Positions 49,851 through 61,800 of a DNA stretch of 64,000 bases are shown here, piece after piece (position 1 is the stretch's first letter; each line of letters starts with the position of its first letter). The DNA is from Legionella norrlandica (GTDB lineage: Bacteria > Pseudomonadota > Gammaproteobacteria > Legionellales > Legionellaceae), in contig NZ_JNCF01000004.1 in NCBI RefSeq assembly GCF_000770585.1, positions 34,081 to 98,080 of the forward strand, read 5' to 3'. Both the position numbers and the translations under genes were made by a program. The notes under the pieces were generated by a model, which saw nothing but the letters and a program-made list of their open reading frames with translations, ran no database searches and was not told where the DNA came from.

Positions 49851-51026
49851 TTATTCCAATTGGGTAAGCTTGACAGGTTGGTTATATTGATAAACAGTTT
49901 TTAGCTGACCATAATCTATCAAGCGTAAATAGCCTAAATAGAGGTTATCCTCTGATAATTGGTTGGAATTGTCAAAGGTAAATTGTATGAGATGTTTTCC
50001 TGGCTCAAGCCATTGGGCTTTTTGAGAGGTTTGTATAGGTTTTACCCCTCCTCTGCTATTTTTTTGAAATAATACGCTTTGCAGGGCGTATCGGCTTCCT
50101 GTAGCAACGTCTATTGTGACAACAAAAGTCAAAGGTTTGGAAGACAGTTTTTTGACATTCATAAGAGTCGCAGAAGGAATCGCATAAGAGAACGCAGTAT
50201 GTCCAGATCGTCTAATAATTTCTTGCCCATATTCGGTTTGAACGTCGGTCTCTAAATACCAATTTTCACCGCGATCATTTAATTCTGAATCTAAAATGGC
50301 AGTTCCCTCAAATTCATTGGATTTTATCTTGGTCAATTTAAGAGGAACTATCTGACCTTTAGGTCCTACGAGTCTGGCATCAATATCATCTACGTTGTAT
50401 TCGGTGATGTCGTTGTGGAGTGAGATGAAAGCAGTTAATTTATCTCCATATCGATAATTAAGAGAATCCGTTTCAACTTGTAGATAAGTAGCAGAAAATT
50501 TATCAAAGACATTTATCATATAAGAATCTGCGTTTTTTGCATCAATGTCTTTGCTTTTTAACAGGAATTTTCCATATCCCAATTCGGGTTTGATTTGCAA
50601 CATAGTCTGATATTTGGTAACTGCTAATGGATGATCGCCAAATGCTACGTCTTGGTTATAAAGCGTGGAAGCCTCTTTTAACGTCAAGAGTTGATTTTTT
50701 GGTGTTTTAATAAATAATTCTGGAATTGATTTATTTTGTAAAGGAGTAATTCGAACGACAGCGCCAGGCGCCAAGGTTGAAATAACCACCCCGTGTTGTA
50801 ATTGCTCCAAGGGAATACGCTCTCTATAACCATAACTTCTACGCACATTGCTAATTTGTTGGGTTAATGGTTCACTGGCAATTTCCCATCTATCCTGTAA
50901 GTTTTCACGAGATAATTGACTGCAATTATCGCACTCATAAGATTTGGTTGGCTGTTTTGGCAATGTAAACGCATTAGCTTGTGCAATACAAAATGCAGAT
51001 ATTAATATGAGATGAGTAGTTTTCAT
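49851..51026 (-). CDS. Exported protein, DUF4785-like
   Basis: 391 residues with a signal peptide (MKTTHLILISAFCIAQANAF, cleavage near residue 19). Mature N terminus has a CDNC motif (SYECDNCSQLSRENLQD), then a domain from GVVISTLAPGAVVRITPL and a beta-rich C-terminal half with two immunoglobulin-like domains (YRYGDKLTAFISLHNDITEY; SKPLTFVVTIDVATGSRYAL). I associate this layout with the DUF4785 family of Legionella and related bacteria, from memory. The start overlaps the stop of the upstream hydrolase gene (ATGA), so the two exported proteins are made together. Confidence 0.7.
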   Translation of the reverse strand: MKTTHLILISAFCIAQANAFTLPKQPTKSYECDNCSQLSRENLQDRWEIASEPLTQQISNVRRSYGYRERIPLEQLQHGVVISTLAPGAVVRITPLQNKSIPELFIKTPKNQLLTLKEASTLYNQDVAFGDHPLAVTKYQTMLQIKPELGYGKFLLKSKDIDAKNADSYMINVFDKFSATYLQVETDSLNYRYGDKLTAFISLHNDITEYNVDDIDARLVGPKGQIVPLKLTKIKSNEFEGTAILDSELNDRGENWYLETDVQTEYGQEIIRRSGHTAFSYAIPSATLMNVKKLSSKPLTFVVTIDVATGSRYALQSVLFQKNSRGGVKPIQTSQKAQWLEPGKHLIQFTFDNSNQLSEDNLYLGYLRLIDYGQLKTVYQYNQPVKLTQLE

Positions 51027-51922
51027 TTTACAACTCCTTCATTAGCTAAGGCATTGATAAGAATTTGATCCAAACCAAAACAAGAATGTCGACTTTGGTT
51101 GTGGCTTAAAGGTAAATTATTGTCTGTTTTATCTATGTCGTAGAACCATACTTCGCCAGCTTGAGCTTGGGAATCACAATCTAGGAAGCCATCAGCGCAC
51201 TGATTAAGATAGAGCTTTGCAATTTTCAGTCCGCTATTTAGTATATAACCGTTGCAATAGCTAGATGTTGAAAAAGGTGAAGCGTATACGTCAGTGCCTA
51301 CTATGACTTTGAAGGGAATAGGTAAAGAAGGACGGCCTTTGCTTCCTAATAGCAACTCATCATTATAGATAAGCATATCGCCAACACGTTGTTGCTTTAC
51401 TGCATCAGAAAGATATCCTAGTAACCAGGCAAGACTTGTTTCAAATATGCCACCATTTAATACTTCATCAGCAAGCAGAGTACCTCCGCTAGAAGGGGCA
51501 ATCGCAATCACCTGGCTGATTTTGCGCTTTAAAGCCATGTAGCGGCCATCATAGGTAGGATTTGAAAGAATCCAGCGCATGACGTTAGCACCGTCCGAAT
51601 GTGTGTAGACAGTAAGAGAGCTCACATTTTTATCTTTAATGAATTCAAGGAGTTGATCTGCAACACACTTGGCAGCATCCTCATGCCACATATATTGACT
51701 AAAATCACAATGCACTACATAGTGATTTTCTGGATTTTCCAAGGATTGGGAGATGCTTTGAATAAAATCAATTTTCCAGTATCCCCCATAGGCATCTTCC
51801 CTGTGGTCTCGAGTGCCATGTACAAAGGCAATACCGGGGGTAGAATTCGAGTTGGGATGAGAATGGATTGGGAACGAGAATAATAAGACGAATAATGCGG
51901 TCAAGAAGCGTAGAAGTTCCAT
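51023..51922 (-). CDS. Exported alpha/beta hydrolase, probable lipase/esterase
   Basis: 299 residues with an N-terminal signal (MELLRFLTALFVLLFSFPIH). The fold is alpha/beta hydrolase-like: GIAFVHGTRDHRED (oxyanion strand), then VYTHSDGANVMRWIL, where HSDGA stands at the nucleophile elbow (GxSxG variant, with His in the first position and Ser as nucleophile), and AIAPSSGGTLLADEVL after it. A possible catalytic His is near the C terminus in SRHSCFGLDQIL. ATG at 51922 is chosen; a TTG at 51928 is closer to GGAG. Six or more Cys suggest disulfides in the periplasm. Substrate unknown; it is coupled to the DUF4785-like gene. Confidence 0.75.
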   Translation of the reverse strand: MELLRFLTALFVLLFSFPIHSHPNSNSTPGIAFVHGTRDHREDAYGGYWKIDFIQSISQSLENPENHYVVHCDFSQYMWHEDAAKCVADQLLEFIKDKNVSSLTVYTHSDGANVMRWILSNPTYDGRYMALKRKISQVIAIAPSSGGTLLADEVLNGGIFETSLAWLLGYLSDAVKQQRVGDMLIYNDELLLGSKGRPSLPIPFKVIVGTDVYASPFSTSSYCNGYILNSGLKIAKLYLNQCADGFLDCDSQAQAGEVWFYDIDKTDNNLPLSHNQSRHSCFGLDQILINALANEGVVK

Positions 51923-52034
51923 TTTCAAAATATCTCCTTCAATACAGAAACGTATCTATATCATGGTTCTGGGAGAAGATTCAAGATAATAGGTAAAGAC
52001 ATATAATCAAGGTGCTTATCTTTGAAAGAAATAA

Positions 52035-54098
<2,064 letters not shown>

Positions 54099-54160
54099 GT
54101 AGCCAGGTATTTATAGTTTGGTTTATGATGAGAATTAACTAATTGGCGCAAGGGAAAAAA

Positions 54161-56341
54161 GTGCAGCAATGCTCATTCATTCGATTAATAATATGTTTAA
54201 TACTTTATGGCTTGAATGCTGTACATGGCGGTTCTTGTGTATTAAACAATCCATACCCTGAAAATGAAGCCAATGATAACATTTATTATTCTTCTTTTAA
54301 TGAGCAGCCAAAAACTTTGGATCCGGCACGATCCTATTCATCCAATGAATATCTTTTTATAGCCCAGATCTATGAGCCACTCCTTGAGTATGATTACTAT
54401 AAAAGACCCTATGAATTAATTCCATTAACTGCGGTTCAGTTACCCCGGATTCGGTATTTGGATGCTCAAGGAAATCCTATAAAAAACGGGGAAAACATTA
54501 ATCCAGCTTACAGCGTATATACCATTCAGATAAAAAAAGGGATTTTATATCAACCTCATCCTGCTCTAGCCAAAAGGAAAGATGGCTCTTATCGATATCA
54601 TCACTTATCAGAAGAGTATCTTGATGAGCATGATATTAATCAGTTGTCAGATTTTAAGCATACAGGGACTAGAGAGCTAGTTATTGATGATTACATCTAT
54701 CAAATTAAAAGATTAGCCAATCCAGCAGTAAGCTCTCCAATATATGGATTAATGAGCCATTATATCCTTGGATTCCAAGAGTATGGGGATACTCTCCCTA
54801 AGGCTCCCCTTAACAATTCGTATCTAGATTTGCGTCAATATCCCTTAAAGGGAGTTAAAAAATTAGATAACTACTCCTTTGAGATCACACTCAAGGGACA
54901 ATACACACAATTCTTGTTCTGGTTGGCTATGCCTTTCTTCGCTCCTGTTCCATGGGAGGCCGATTTGTTTTATTCTCAAAAAGATATGGATGATAAAAAT
55001 TTATCATTTGGATGGTACCCCATAGGTACGGGACCTTTCATGCTGACTCAAAATAATCCTAACAGAAGTATGGTATTGGAGAAAAACCCCAATCACAGGG
55101 AAGTCTATTTCCCTGCCAATGGTTCAGAAGCGGATAGGAGATCGGGTTATTTAACCAACGAAGGTCGGCGTTTACCCTTAATTGATAAAGCAGCTTATAT
55201 CTTGGAAAAAGAATCAATCCCTCGATGGAACAAATTCTTGCAAGGATATTATGATATGTCAGGAATCAGTGCAGACAGCTTTGATCAGGCTATTCACATT
55301 AATCGCTTTGGCGAGCCCATACTAAGCCAGGAAATGAAAGATAAAAAAATGTATTTAAGGCAAACACTAGAGCCATTTATTTTTTATATGGGCTTTAACA
55401 TGCTCGATAATGTAGTTGGTGGAAAAAGTGAAAGAGCACGCAAATTAAGACAAGCTATTTCAATCGCAGTCAATTACGACGAGAATATCGCCATATTTTT
55501 TAACGGTCGAGGAATTCCGGCTCAAGGTCCTATTCCACCAGGTATTTTTGGGTATAGAGAGGGAAAGAAAGGGATCAATCCTTATGTTTATCACTGGGTT
55601 AATAATACTATAAAGCGCAGGTCCTTGGTTGATGCTCGCAAGTTAATGATTGAAGCTGGATATCCAGGCGGAATCGATCCTAAAACGGGTAAGCCTTTAA
55701 TTCTTCATTATGATGTGATGACAACAGGGGGGCCTGATGACAAATCGAGACTGGATTGGATGCGAAAACAATTTGCAAGTATCGGAATTGATTTGAATAT
55801 CAGAGCAACCCTCTATAATCGTTTCCAGGAAAAAATGCGTACAGGTAATGCGCAAATATTCAGTTGGGGATGGAATGCTGACTACCCTGATCCTGAAAAT
55901 TTCCTATTCTTGCTTTACAGTAAAAATGGAAAAGTGAAATACGGTGGCGAAAATGCAGCGAATTATGAAAATTCAGAATTTGATAGATTATTTAATTTAA
56001 TGAAGAACCGGGCCAACGATGAACAAAGACAAAAACTGATTGATAAAATGGTGGCTATTGTCAGGTATGATGCTCCCTGGATATGGGGGATGCATCCTGA
56101 AGACTTTGTTTTATCGCAAAATTGGGTTTCTAATGTTAAAACCAATACAATTTCTCTGAATACTTTAAAATATGTATCAGTTAACGTACCTGAGCGTAAC
56201 CAACTACGAAGAGCTTGGAATCAACCAATATTCTGGCCTTTAATTGTGTTCTTGGGATTACTGATCACTTTGTTACTTCCCTTGTTAATTGCTTATCTAA
56301 AAAAAGAAAAGCAACCGGCAGAAAGAGTAAAACTAGAATGA
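54161..56341 (+). CDS. Peptide-type ABC substrate-binding protein with C-terminal anchor
   Basis: Family 5 solute-binding protein (OppA/DppA class), 726 residues, longer than the usual 530-600. GTG at 54161 with AGGG in front is preferred over TTG 54143; it gives a short hydrophobic export signal (FIRLIICLILYGLNAVHG). Landmarks are FNEQPKTLDPARSYSSNEYL, YPIGTGPFMLTQNN, and the SRLDWMRKQFASIGIDLNIR and FSWGWNADYPDPENFLFLLY stretches. Unusually, the C terminus has a membrane helix (FWPLIVFLGLLITLLLPLLI) and a basic tail, so it is probably held in the inner membrane. The stop overlaps the start of the permease gene (ATGA). Confidence 0.88.
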   Translation: MQQCSFIRLIICLILYGLNAVHGGSCVLNNPYPENEANDNIYYSSFNEQPKTLDPARSYSSNEYLFIAQIYEPLLEYDYYKRPYELIPLTAVQLPRIRYLDAQGNPIKNGENINPAYSVYTIQIKKGILYQPHPALAKRKDGSYRYHHLSEEYLDEHDINQLSDFKHTGTRELVIDDYIYQIKRLANPAVSSPIYGLMSHYILGFQEYGDTLPKAPLNNSYLDLRQYPLKGVKKLDNYSFEITLKGQYTQFLFWLAMPFFAPVPWEADLFYSQKDMDDKNLSFGWYPIGTGPFMLTQNNPNRSMVLEKNPNHREVYFPANGSEADRRSGYLTNEGRRLPLIDKAAYILEKESIPRWNKFLQGYYDMSGISADSFDQAIHINRFGEPILSQEMKDKKMYLRQTLEPFIFYMGFNMLDNVVGGKSERARKLRQAISIAVNYDENIAIFFNGRGIPAQGPIPPGIFGYREGKKGINPYVYHWVNNTIKRRSLVDARKLMIEAGYPGGIDPKTGKPLILHYDVMTTGGPDDKSRLDWMRKQFASIGIDLNIRATLYNRFQEKMRTGNAQIFSWGWNADYPDPENFLFLLYSKNGKVKYGGENAANYENSEFDRLFNLMKNRANDEQRQKLIDKMVAIVRYDAPWIWGMHPEDFVLSQNWVSNVKTNTISLNTLKYVSVNVPERNQLRRAWNQPIFWPLIVFLGLLITLLLPLLIAYLKKEKQPAERVKLE

Positions 56342-57315
56342 TAAAATACTTGCTACGCAGAATTCTATATGCAATTCCTATTTTGTTTGGTATTAATCTT
56401 ATTACTTTTGCGTTGTTTTTTATGGTTAATTCTCCAGATGACATGGCGCGTATGCATCTGGGCAACAAACATGTGGAGCAAAACGCTATTGAGGATTGGA
56501 AAGCAGTGCATGGTTATGATTTGCCTTTATTTTTTAATCCTGAGCAAACTGGGGTTAATCAATTCAAAGATACTTTGTTTTTTCAGAAATCGCTTAAACT
56601 ATTTACCTTTGATTTCGGTGTTTCTGATGCAGGAAGAGATATTAGCCATGACATAACCTACAGGATGTGGCCAAGTCTAGCAATTGCGCTACCTACTTTA
56701 TTTTTTGCTGTTCTGGTTAATATCATTTTGGCTATGGTCATGGCTTTTTTCCGCACTACTTATCTTGATTTATCGGGAGTAGTCATTTGTATCGTATTAA
56801 TGTCCGTTTCTACTTTGTTTTATATTATTGGTGGACAGTATGTATTTGGAAAATTATTAAAATGGTTCCCTATCTCCGGTTATGATGATGGATTGGATGC
56901 TTTAAAATTTACAATCTTGCCAGTCTTGGTAGCTGTTTTAGGTCAGTTAGGTGCGGGTGCTCGCTGGTATCGAACTTTAGTTTTGGAGGAAATTTATAAA
57001 GATTATGTGAAAACAGCGAGGGCTAAAGGATTGTCTGAACAAAGGATTTTATTTAAGCATGTATTAAAAAATGCCATGTTACCAATTCTGACCGGCATTG
57101 TAGTAATCATCCCGACCTTGTTTATGGGGAGCTTGATTTTAGAGTCTTTCTTTGGTGTGCCAGGGTTAGGGAGTTATATTATAGATGCGATACAACAACA
57201 GGATTTTGCTATTGTCAGAGCAATGGTTTTTCTAGGATCTGTGCTTTATATCGTAGGGTTAGTGTTGACTGATGTTTCTTACATACTTGTTGATCCTCGC
57301 GTGCGATTTTCATAA
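56338..57315 (+). CDS. Peptide-type ABC transporter permease, DppB/OppB family
   Basis: 325 residues from the ATG at 56338, in which the last bases of the binding-protein gene overlap. Six hydrophobic segments begin with LLRRILYAIPILFGINLITF, the OppB start. The cytoplasmic EAA loop is EEIYKDYVKTARAKGLSEQR. The final motif FGVPGLGSYIIDAIQQQDF and the ADVSYILVDPRVRF-like end (TDVSYILVDPRVRFS) are typical. The family fold is certain; the transported substrate is unknown. Confidence 0.92.
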   Translation: MIKYLLRRILYAIPILFGINLITFALFFMVNSPDDMARMHLGNKHVEQNAIEDWKAVHGYDLPLFFNPEQTGVNQFKDTLFFQKSLKLFTFDFGVSDAGRDISHDITYRMWPSLAIALPTLFFAVLVNIILAMVMAFFRTTYLDLSGVVICIVLMSVSTLFYIIGGQYVFGKLLKWFPISGYDDGLDALKFTILPVLVAVLGQLGAGARWYRTLVLEEIYKDYVKTARAKGLSEQRILFKHVLKNAMLPILTGIVVIIPTLFMGSLILESFFGVPGLGSYIIDAIQQQDFAIVRAMVFLGSVLYIVGLVLTDVSYILVDPRVRFS

Positions 57316-57339
57316 TGACTAAGGAGTGTGGGATAAAAA

Positions 57340-58686
57340 ATGACATTTGAACTGTTTTGGACTGACAAATGTTTCCTTACTTTGCTGGCCGTGGTTTTCT
57401 TTACTGCTCTGCTAAGTCTTAGAAAACACCATATCAAATTGTCATTTTATATTATTTTACAAAGACCTTTGGCTGTAAGTGCTGGCATAGTGTTATTGTT
57501 ATTTTTGATAGTAGGAGTCTTGGATTCTATTCATATCAAGTCGACAAAAGATAATATTGAAAATACTCAGTCTCTTCTGGATAAGATTTTGGATCCGATA
57601 GGAAATATTTATGAAAAAACCTATTCTGCCCCTTTGGCTTTAACTCAATTTGTAAGTGAAACGAAATTGATTAACGGAACCATGGCCCAAATTTATCCCA
57701 GATTGAAATATCCTCCCGCTTCTATAAAAACGAAAGAGGAAAAGTATCTCCTCATTAAGTCAGTGATTATTTATGGAGCAATTTGGAGTGTTCTCATGAT
57801 TTTTGGTGGCTGGTTATTACTGGCTTTAATAAAGTTTGGCCGTGGGCATAAAAGAATTTTTATTTTAAGTTCAACTCAAATTAGTGCTATAGCAACGATT
57901 GGTGTTCTTACTTTTGCGGTAATAATTGGATACAGTTTATCCAGATCGCTACATGTTTTTGGAACAGGGCAAATTGGGCAGGATATTTTTTATTTCACTT
58001 TAAAAAGCATCCGAACCGGTTTAATTATTGGTTTCCTAACTACTTTATTTATGTTGCCATTGGCCTTGCTATTAGGGGTAGGAGCAGGGTATTTCGGCGG
58101 GCTTGTGGATGATGTTATTCAATATACTTATACTACTTTAAGTTCTATTCCCGGGGTTTTATTAATTACTGCGTCGGTATTGTCTTTACAAACCTATATT
58201 ACCAACCATCCTGAGCAATTTACTACTTTAGCTAAAAGCGCGGACGCTCGTTTATTAGCACTTTGTTTTATTTTAGGTGTGACAAGCTGGACCAGTTTAT
58301 GTCGGCTTTTAAGAGCAGAAACTTTGAAGTTACGTGAAATAGATTATGTTTTAGCGGCGCGAGCATTGGGTAGTAATTGGTTTACTATTTTTCGCAAGCA
58401 TCTCTTTCCAAATGTTATGCATATTGTCGTTATTACTTTGGTATTAGATTTCAGTTTTTTGGTCCTGGCAGAGGCTGTTTTGACTTATGTAGGAGTAGGA
58501 GTTTCACCTTTAACGATCAGTTGGGGAAATATGATCAATGGCGCGCGCCTTGAACTAGCACGAGATCCTGTGGTTTGGTGGCCTATGCTTGCAGCGTTTT
58601 TATTTATGTTTTTATTAGTTTTGGCTATTAACCTATTCGCAGATGCAGTAAGAGATGCTTTTGATCCTCATCAATCGCATTTGTAA
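57340..58686 (+). CDS. Peptide-type ABC transporter permease, DppC/OppC family
   Basis: 448 residues, about 150 more than typical OppC because of an N-terminal extension with two or three membrane segments and a periplasmic loop before the permease core. The core starts near GTGQIGQDIFYFTLKSIRTG, has LALLLGVGAGYFGGLVDDVI and the EAA loop LREIDYVLAARALGSNWFTI. It ends with SPLTISWGNMINGARLELAR and LAINLFADAVRDAFDPHQ. It is 24 bases downstream of the OppB-like gene. No ATPase (OppD/OppF) gene follows. Confidence 0.9.
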   Translation: MTFELFWTDKCFLTLLAVVFFTALLSLRKHHIKLSFYIILQRPLAVSAGIVLLLFLIVGVLDSIHIKSTKDNIENTQSLLDKILDPIGNIYEKTYSAPLALTQFVSETKLINGTMAQIYPRLKYPPASIKTKEEKYLLIKSVIIYGAIWSVLMIFGGWLLLALIKFGRGHKRIFILSSTQISAIATIGVLTFAVIIGYSLSRSLHVFGTGQIGQDIFYFTLKSIRTGLIIGFLTTLFMLPLALLLGVGAGYFGGLVDDVIQYTYTTLSSIPGVLLITASVLSLQTYITNHPEQFTTLAKSADARLLALCFILGVTSWTSLCRLLRAETLKLREIDYVLAARALGSNWFTIFRKHLFPNVMHIVVITLVLDFSFLVLAEAVLTYVGVGVSPLTISWGNMINGARLELARDPVVWWPMLAAFLFMFLLVLAINLFADAVRDAFDPHQSHL

Positions 58687-58882
58687 TAAATTATGGTATA
58701 AACTACTAAATTTTCTCGCACTTGCGAAGGGCTAGGAAGGTGCCACTGTATGTTGGGCCAAGGCCACCCTACAATTCTTGGTAAAACGCTAGCCCAAATA
58801 ACATAATTATAAAATTTTAGGTAGATTAGAACCTGACATTTAGGTTAAAGTTTCCGAATTATTTTTAATAAATGAATCTTCC
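58687..58882. other. Gap before dnaE with a short palindrome
   Basis: No gene seen in 196 bases. GTTGGGCCAAGGCCACCCTAC at about 58754-58774 contains the near-palindrome GGGCCAAGGCC and may be a small repeat remnant. The dnaE promoter should lie here but is not identified. Confidence 0.3.
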
Positions 58883-61800
58883 ATGAGACAACGTTTTGTT
58901 CATCTAAGAGTACATACTGAGTTTTCTTTAGTGGATGGTTTAGTGCAGATTAAACCTCTCATGAAGTCTTTGCTTGGCAGGGGCATGAATGCCATTGCAG
59001 TGACAGATTTTTGTAATTTGTTTGCGGCTGTCAAATTATTTAAAAGCGCAATTGAAGCTGGAATCAAACCAATCATTGGCAGTGATTTACCTTGCCATGA
59101 TCCTGAAAATCCAGACAATGTCTTTTCCTTGGTTTTATTATGTCAAGATACCCAAGGCTATAAAAATTTAACCTGTTTGGTATCAAAGGCTTATCAGGAA
59201 GGTCAATATCATGGCCAACCCAGGGTTCAAGCTCAATGGATCCAAGATTATGCCGATGGGTTAATTGCTTTATCCGGAGGAAAGTTTGGTGATATTGGCC
59301 AAGCATTACTGGCCAATGATAATGCCCTGGCAAAAAAACGCGCTTTGCATTGGATGAGTTTGTTTCCCAATCGCTTTTATTTGGAAATTCAGCGTACTGA
59401 GAGGGCTGATGAGCAGCACTATAATGAGAAGTTGGTTGCTTTGGCCGACGAGTTACAATTACCTCTTGTTGCAACGAATGATGTCAGGTTCATCGATGAG
59501 GATGATTTTGATGCTCATGAAGCTCGAGTATGCATACACGAGGGATACACTTTAGCTGATCCGAGACGGGTTCAACAATATAGTTCTCAACAATATTTGC
59601 GTTCTGCAGATGAAATGGCGAGTTTGTTTTCCGATCTTCCCAGTGCCATCCAAAATACGGTGGAAATTAGCAAACGTTGTAATGTTAAGCTCGATCTGGG
59701 ACATAATTATTTACCTAATTTTCCTATTCCGGAAGGATCCACTGTAGAGGAGTATTTATCACACCTTTCTCAATTGGGTTTAGAGGAGCGATTAAAGCAA
59801 ATCTTTATAGACAAGTCCGAGGGAGAGTTCCTTGCTAAGAGAGGAGAATACGATAGACGCCTTAAAGTGGAACTTGATGTAATTAATAACATGGGGTTTG
59901 CTGGCTATTTCTTGATTGTTGCTGACTTTATACAATGGGCGAAACAGAATGGAGTTCCAGTGGGACCAGGTCGAGGTTCGGGTGCTGGTTCTCTTGTGGC
60001 CTATGCCCTTAAAATCACTGATCTGGATCCACTGGAGTATGAACTACTTTTTGAGCGCTTTTTAAATCCAGAACGTGTTTCCATGCCTGACTTTGATGTG
60101 GATTTTTGCATGGAAGGCCGTGATAGGGTTATTGAATATGTTGCAGAAAAATACGGCAGGCAAAGCGTTTCGCAAATTATTACATTTGGAACTATGGCTG
60201 CGAAAGCAGTAGTGAGAGACGTTGGGCGTGTTTTAGGTCACCCTTATGGTTTCGTTGATAAGTTAGCAAAATTAATTCCATTTGAACTCGGAATTACTTT
60301 AAGCAAAGCTATGGAGCAGGAAGAAGAGCTCCGACGGCGGTATGAAGAAGAGGAGGAGGTTAAGGAATTATTTGATCTCGCGCTGAAATTGGAGGGAATT
60401 ACCCGAAATGCAGGGAAGCATGCCGGAGGAGTCGTCATAGCTCCTTCTCAACTGACTGATTTTACAGCGATTTACTGTGAAGAAGGCTCGACTCAAATTG
60501 TAAGTCAATTTGATAAAGACGATGTGGAAGCAGTTGGATTAGTTAAATTTGACTTTTTAGGGTTGAGAACACTCACTATTATCGATTGGGCTTTGGCAAC
60601 AGTAAACAATCAATGTCAACAAGCAGGATTGCCGTCGGTTGATATTAGCCAAATTCCTACAGATGATGAAGCTACCTTTGATTTGTTAAAAGCATGCAAA
60701 ACCACAGCAGTATTCCAGTTGGAATCTCGCGGGATGAAGGAATTGATTGGCAGACTTCAACCGGATTGTTTTGAAGATATTATTGCATTGGTTGCTTTAT
60801 TCCGACCTGGCCCGCTGCAATCCGGGATGGTGGATGATTTCATCGACAGAAAGCATGGTAGAGCTCGCGTAGATTACCCTCATCCTGATTTGGAACCCAT
60901 TCTTAAGCCAACTTACGGGGTTATTTTATACCAGGAACAGGTAATGCAAATCGCTCAGGTGTTGGCTAATTATACTCTGGGATCAGCTGACTTGCTAAGA
61001 CGCGCTATGGGTAAAAAGAAACCAGAAGAGATGGCAAAGCAGAGGGAAATTTTTACGCAAGGTGCTGTTGCAAGAGGAGTTGATGAAGCTGTTGCAACCC
61101 ATATTTTTGATTTGATGGAAAAATTTGCCGGTTATGGCTTCAATAAATCACATTCTGCTGCTTACGCCCTAGTAGCCTATCAAACTGCATGGTTAAAAGC
61201 ACATTATTCCGCAGCTTTTATGGCTGCGGTGATGTCCTCTGATATGGATAACACGGATAAGGTTGTTACTTTTATTGACGAATGTGCGCACATGAAATTA
61301 AAAGTACTACCGCCTTCAATCAATCATTCCATGTACCACTTTACTGTGTTCGATGAAAGAACATTAATTTATGGTTTAGGTGCTATCAAAGGAGTTGGAG
61401 AGTCTGCTATTGATTGCATCATACAAGAGCGAGCCCAAAACGGAGCCTTTGAGGATTTATTTCGTTTTTGTCAAAGGCTTGATCTGCGTAAAGTCAACAG
61501 ACGTGTTATTGAGGCATTAATTAAGAGTGGTGCTTTTGATGACTGGAATGTGGAAAGATCAGTCTTAACAGCCTCTTTGGAAAAAGCTTTAAAAGTTGCG
61601 GAAAGAGAGCATCAAAATCAATCCAGCGGGCAATTTGATTTATTCTCGCTTTTGGAAGATAAAACTAATGAACAAGATTATGTAGAATGCAAGTCTTGGT
61701 CTGAGACACAGCGGTTAGATGGAGAAAGAGAGGTTTTAGGTTTTTATCTCACAGGTCATCCTGCCGATCAATATCGACGCGAATTGAGTGATTTTATTGT

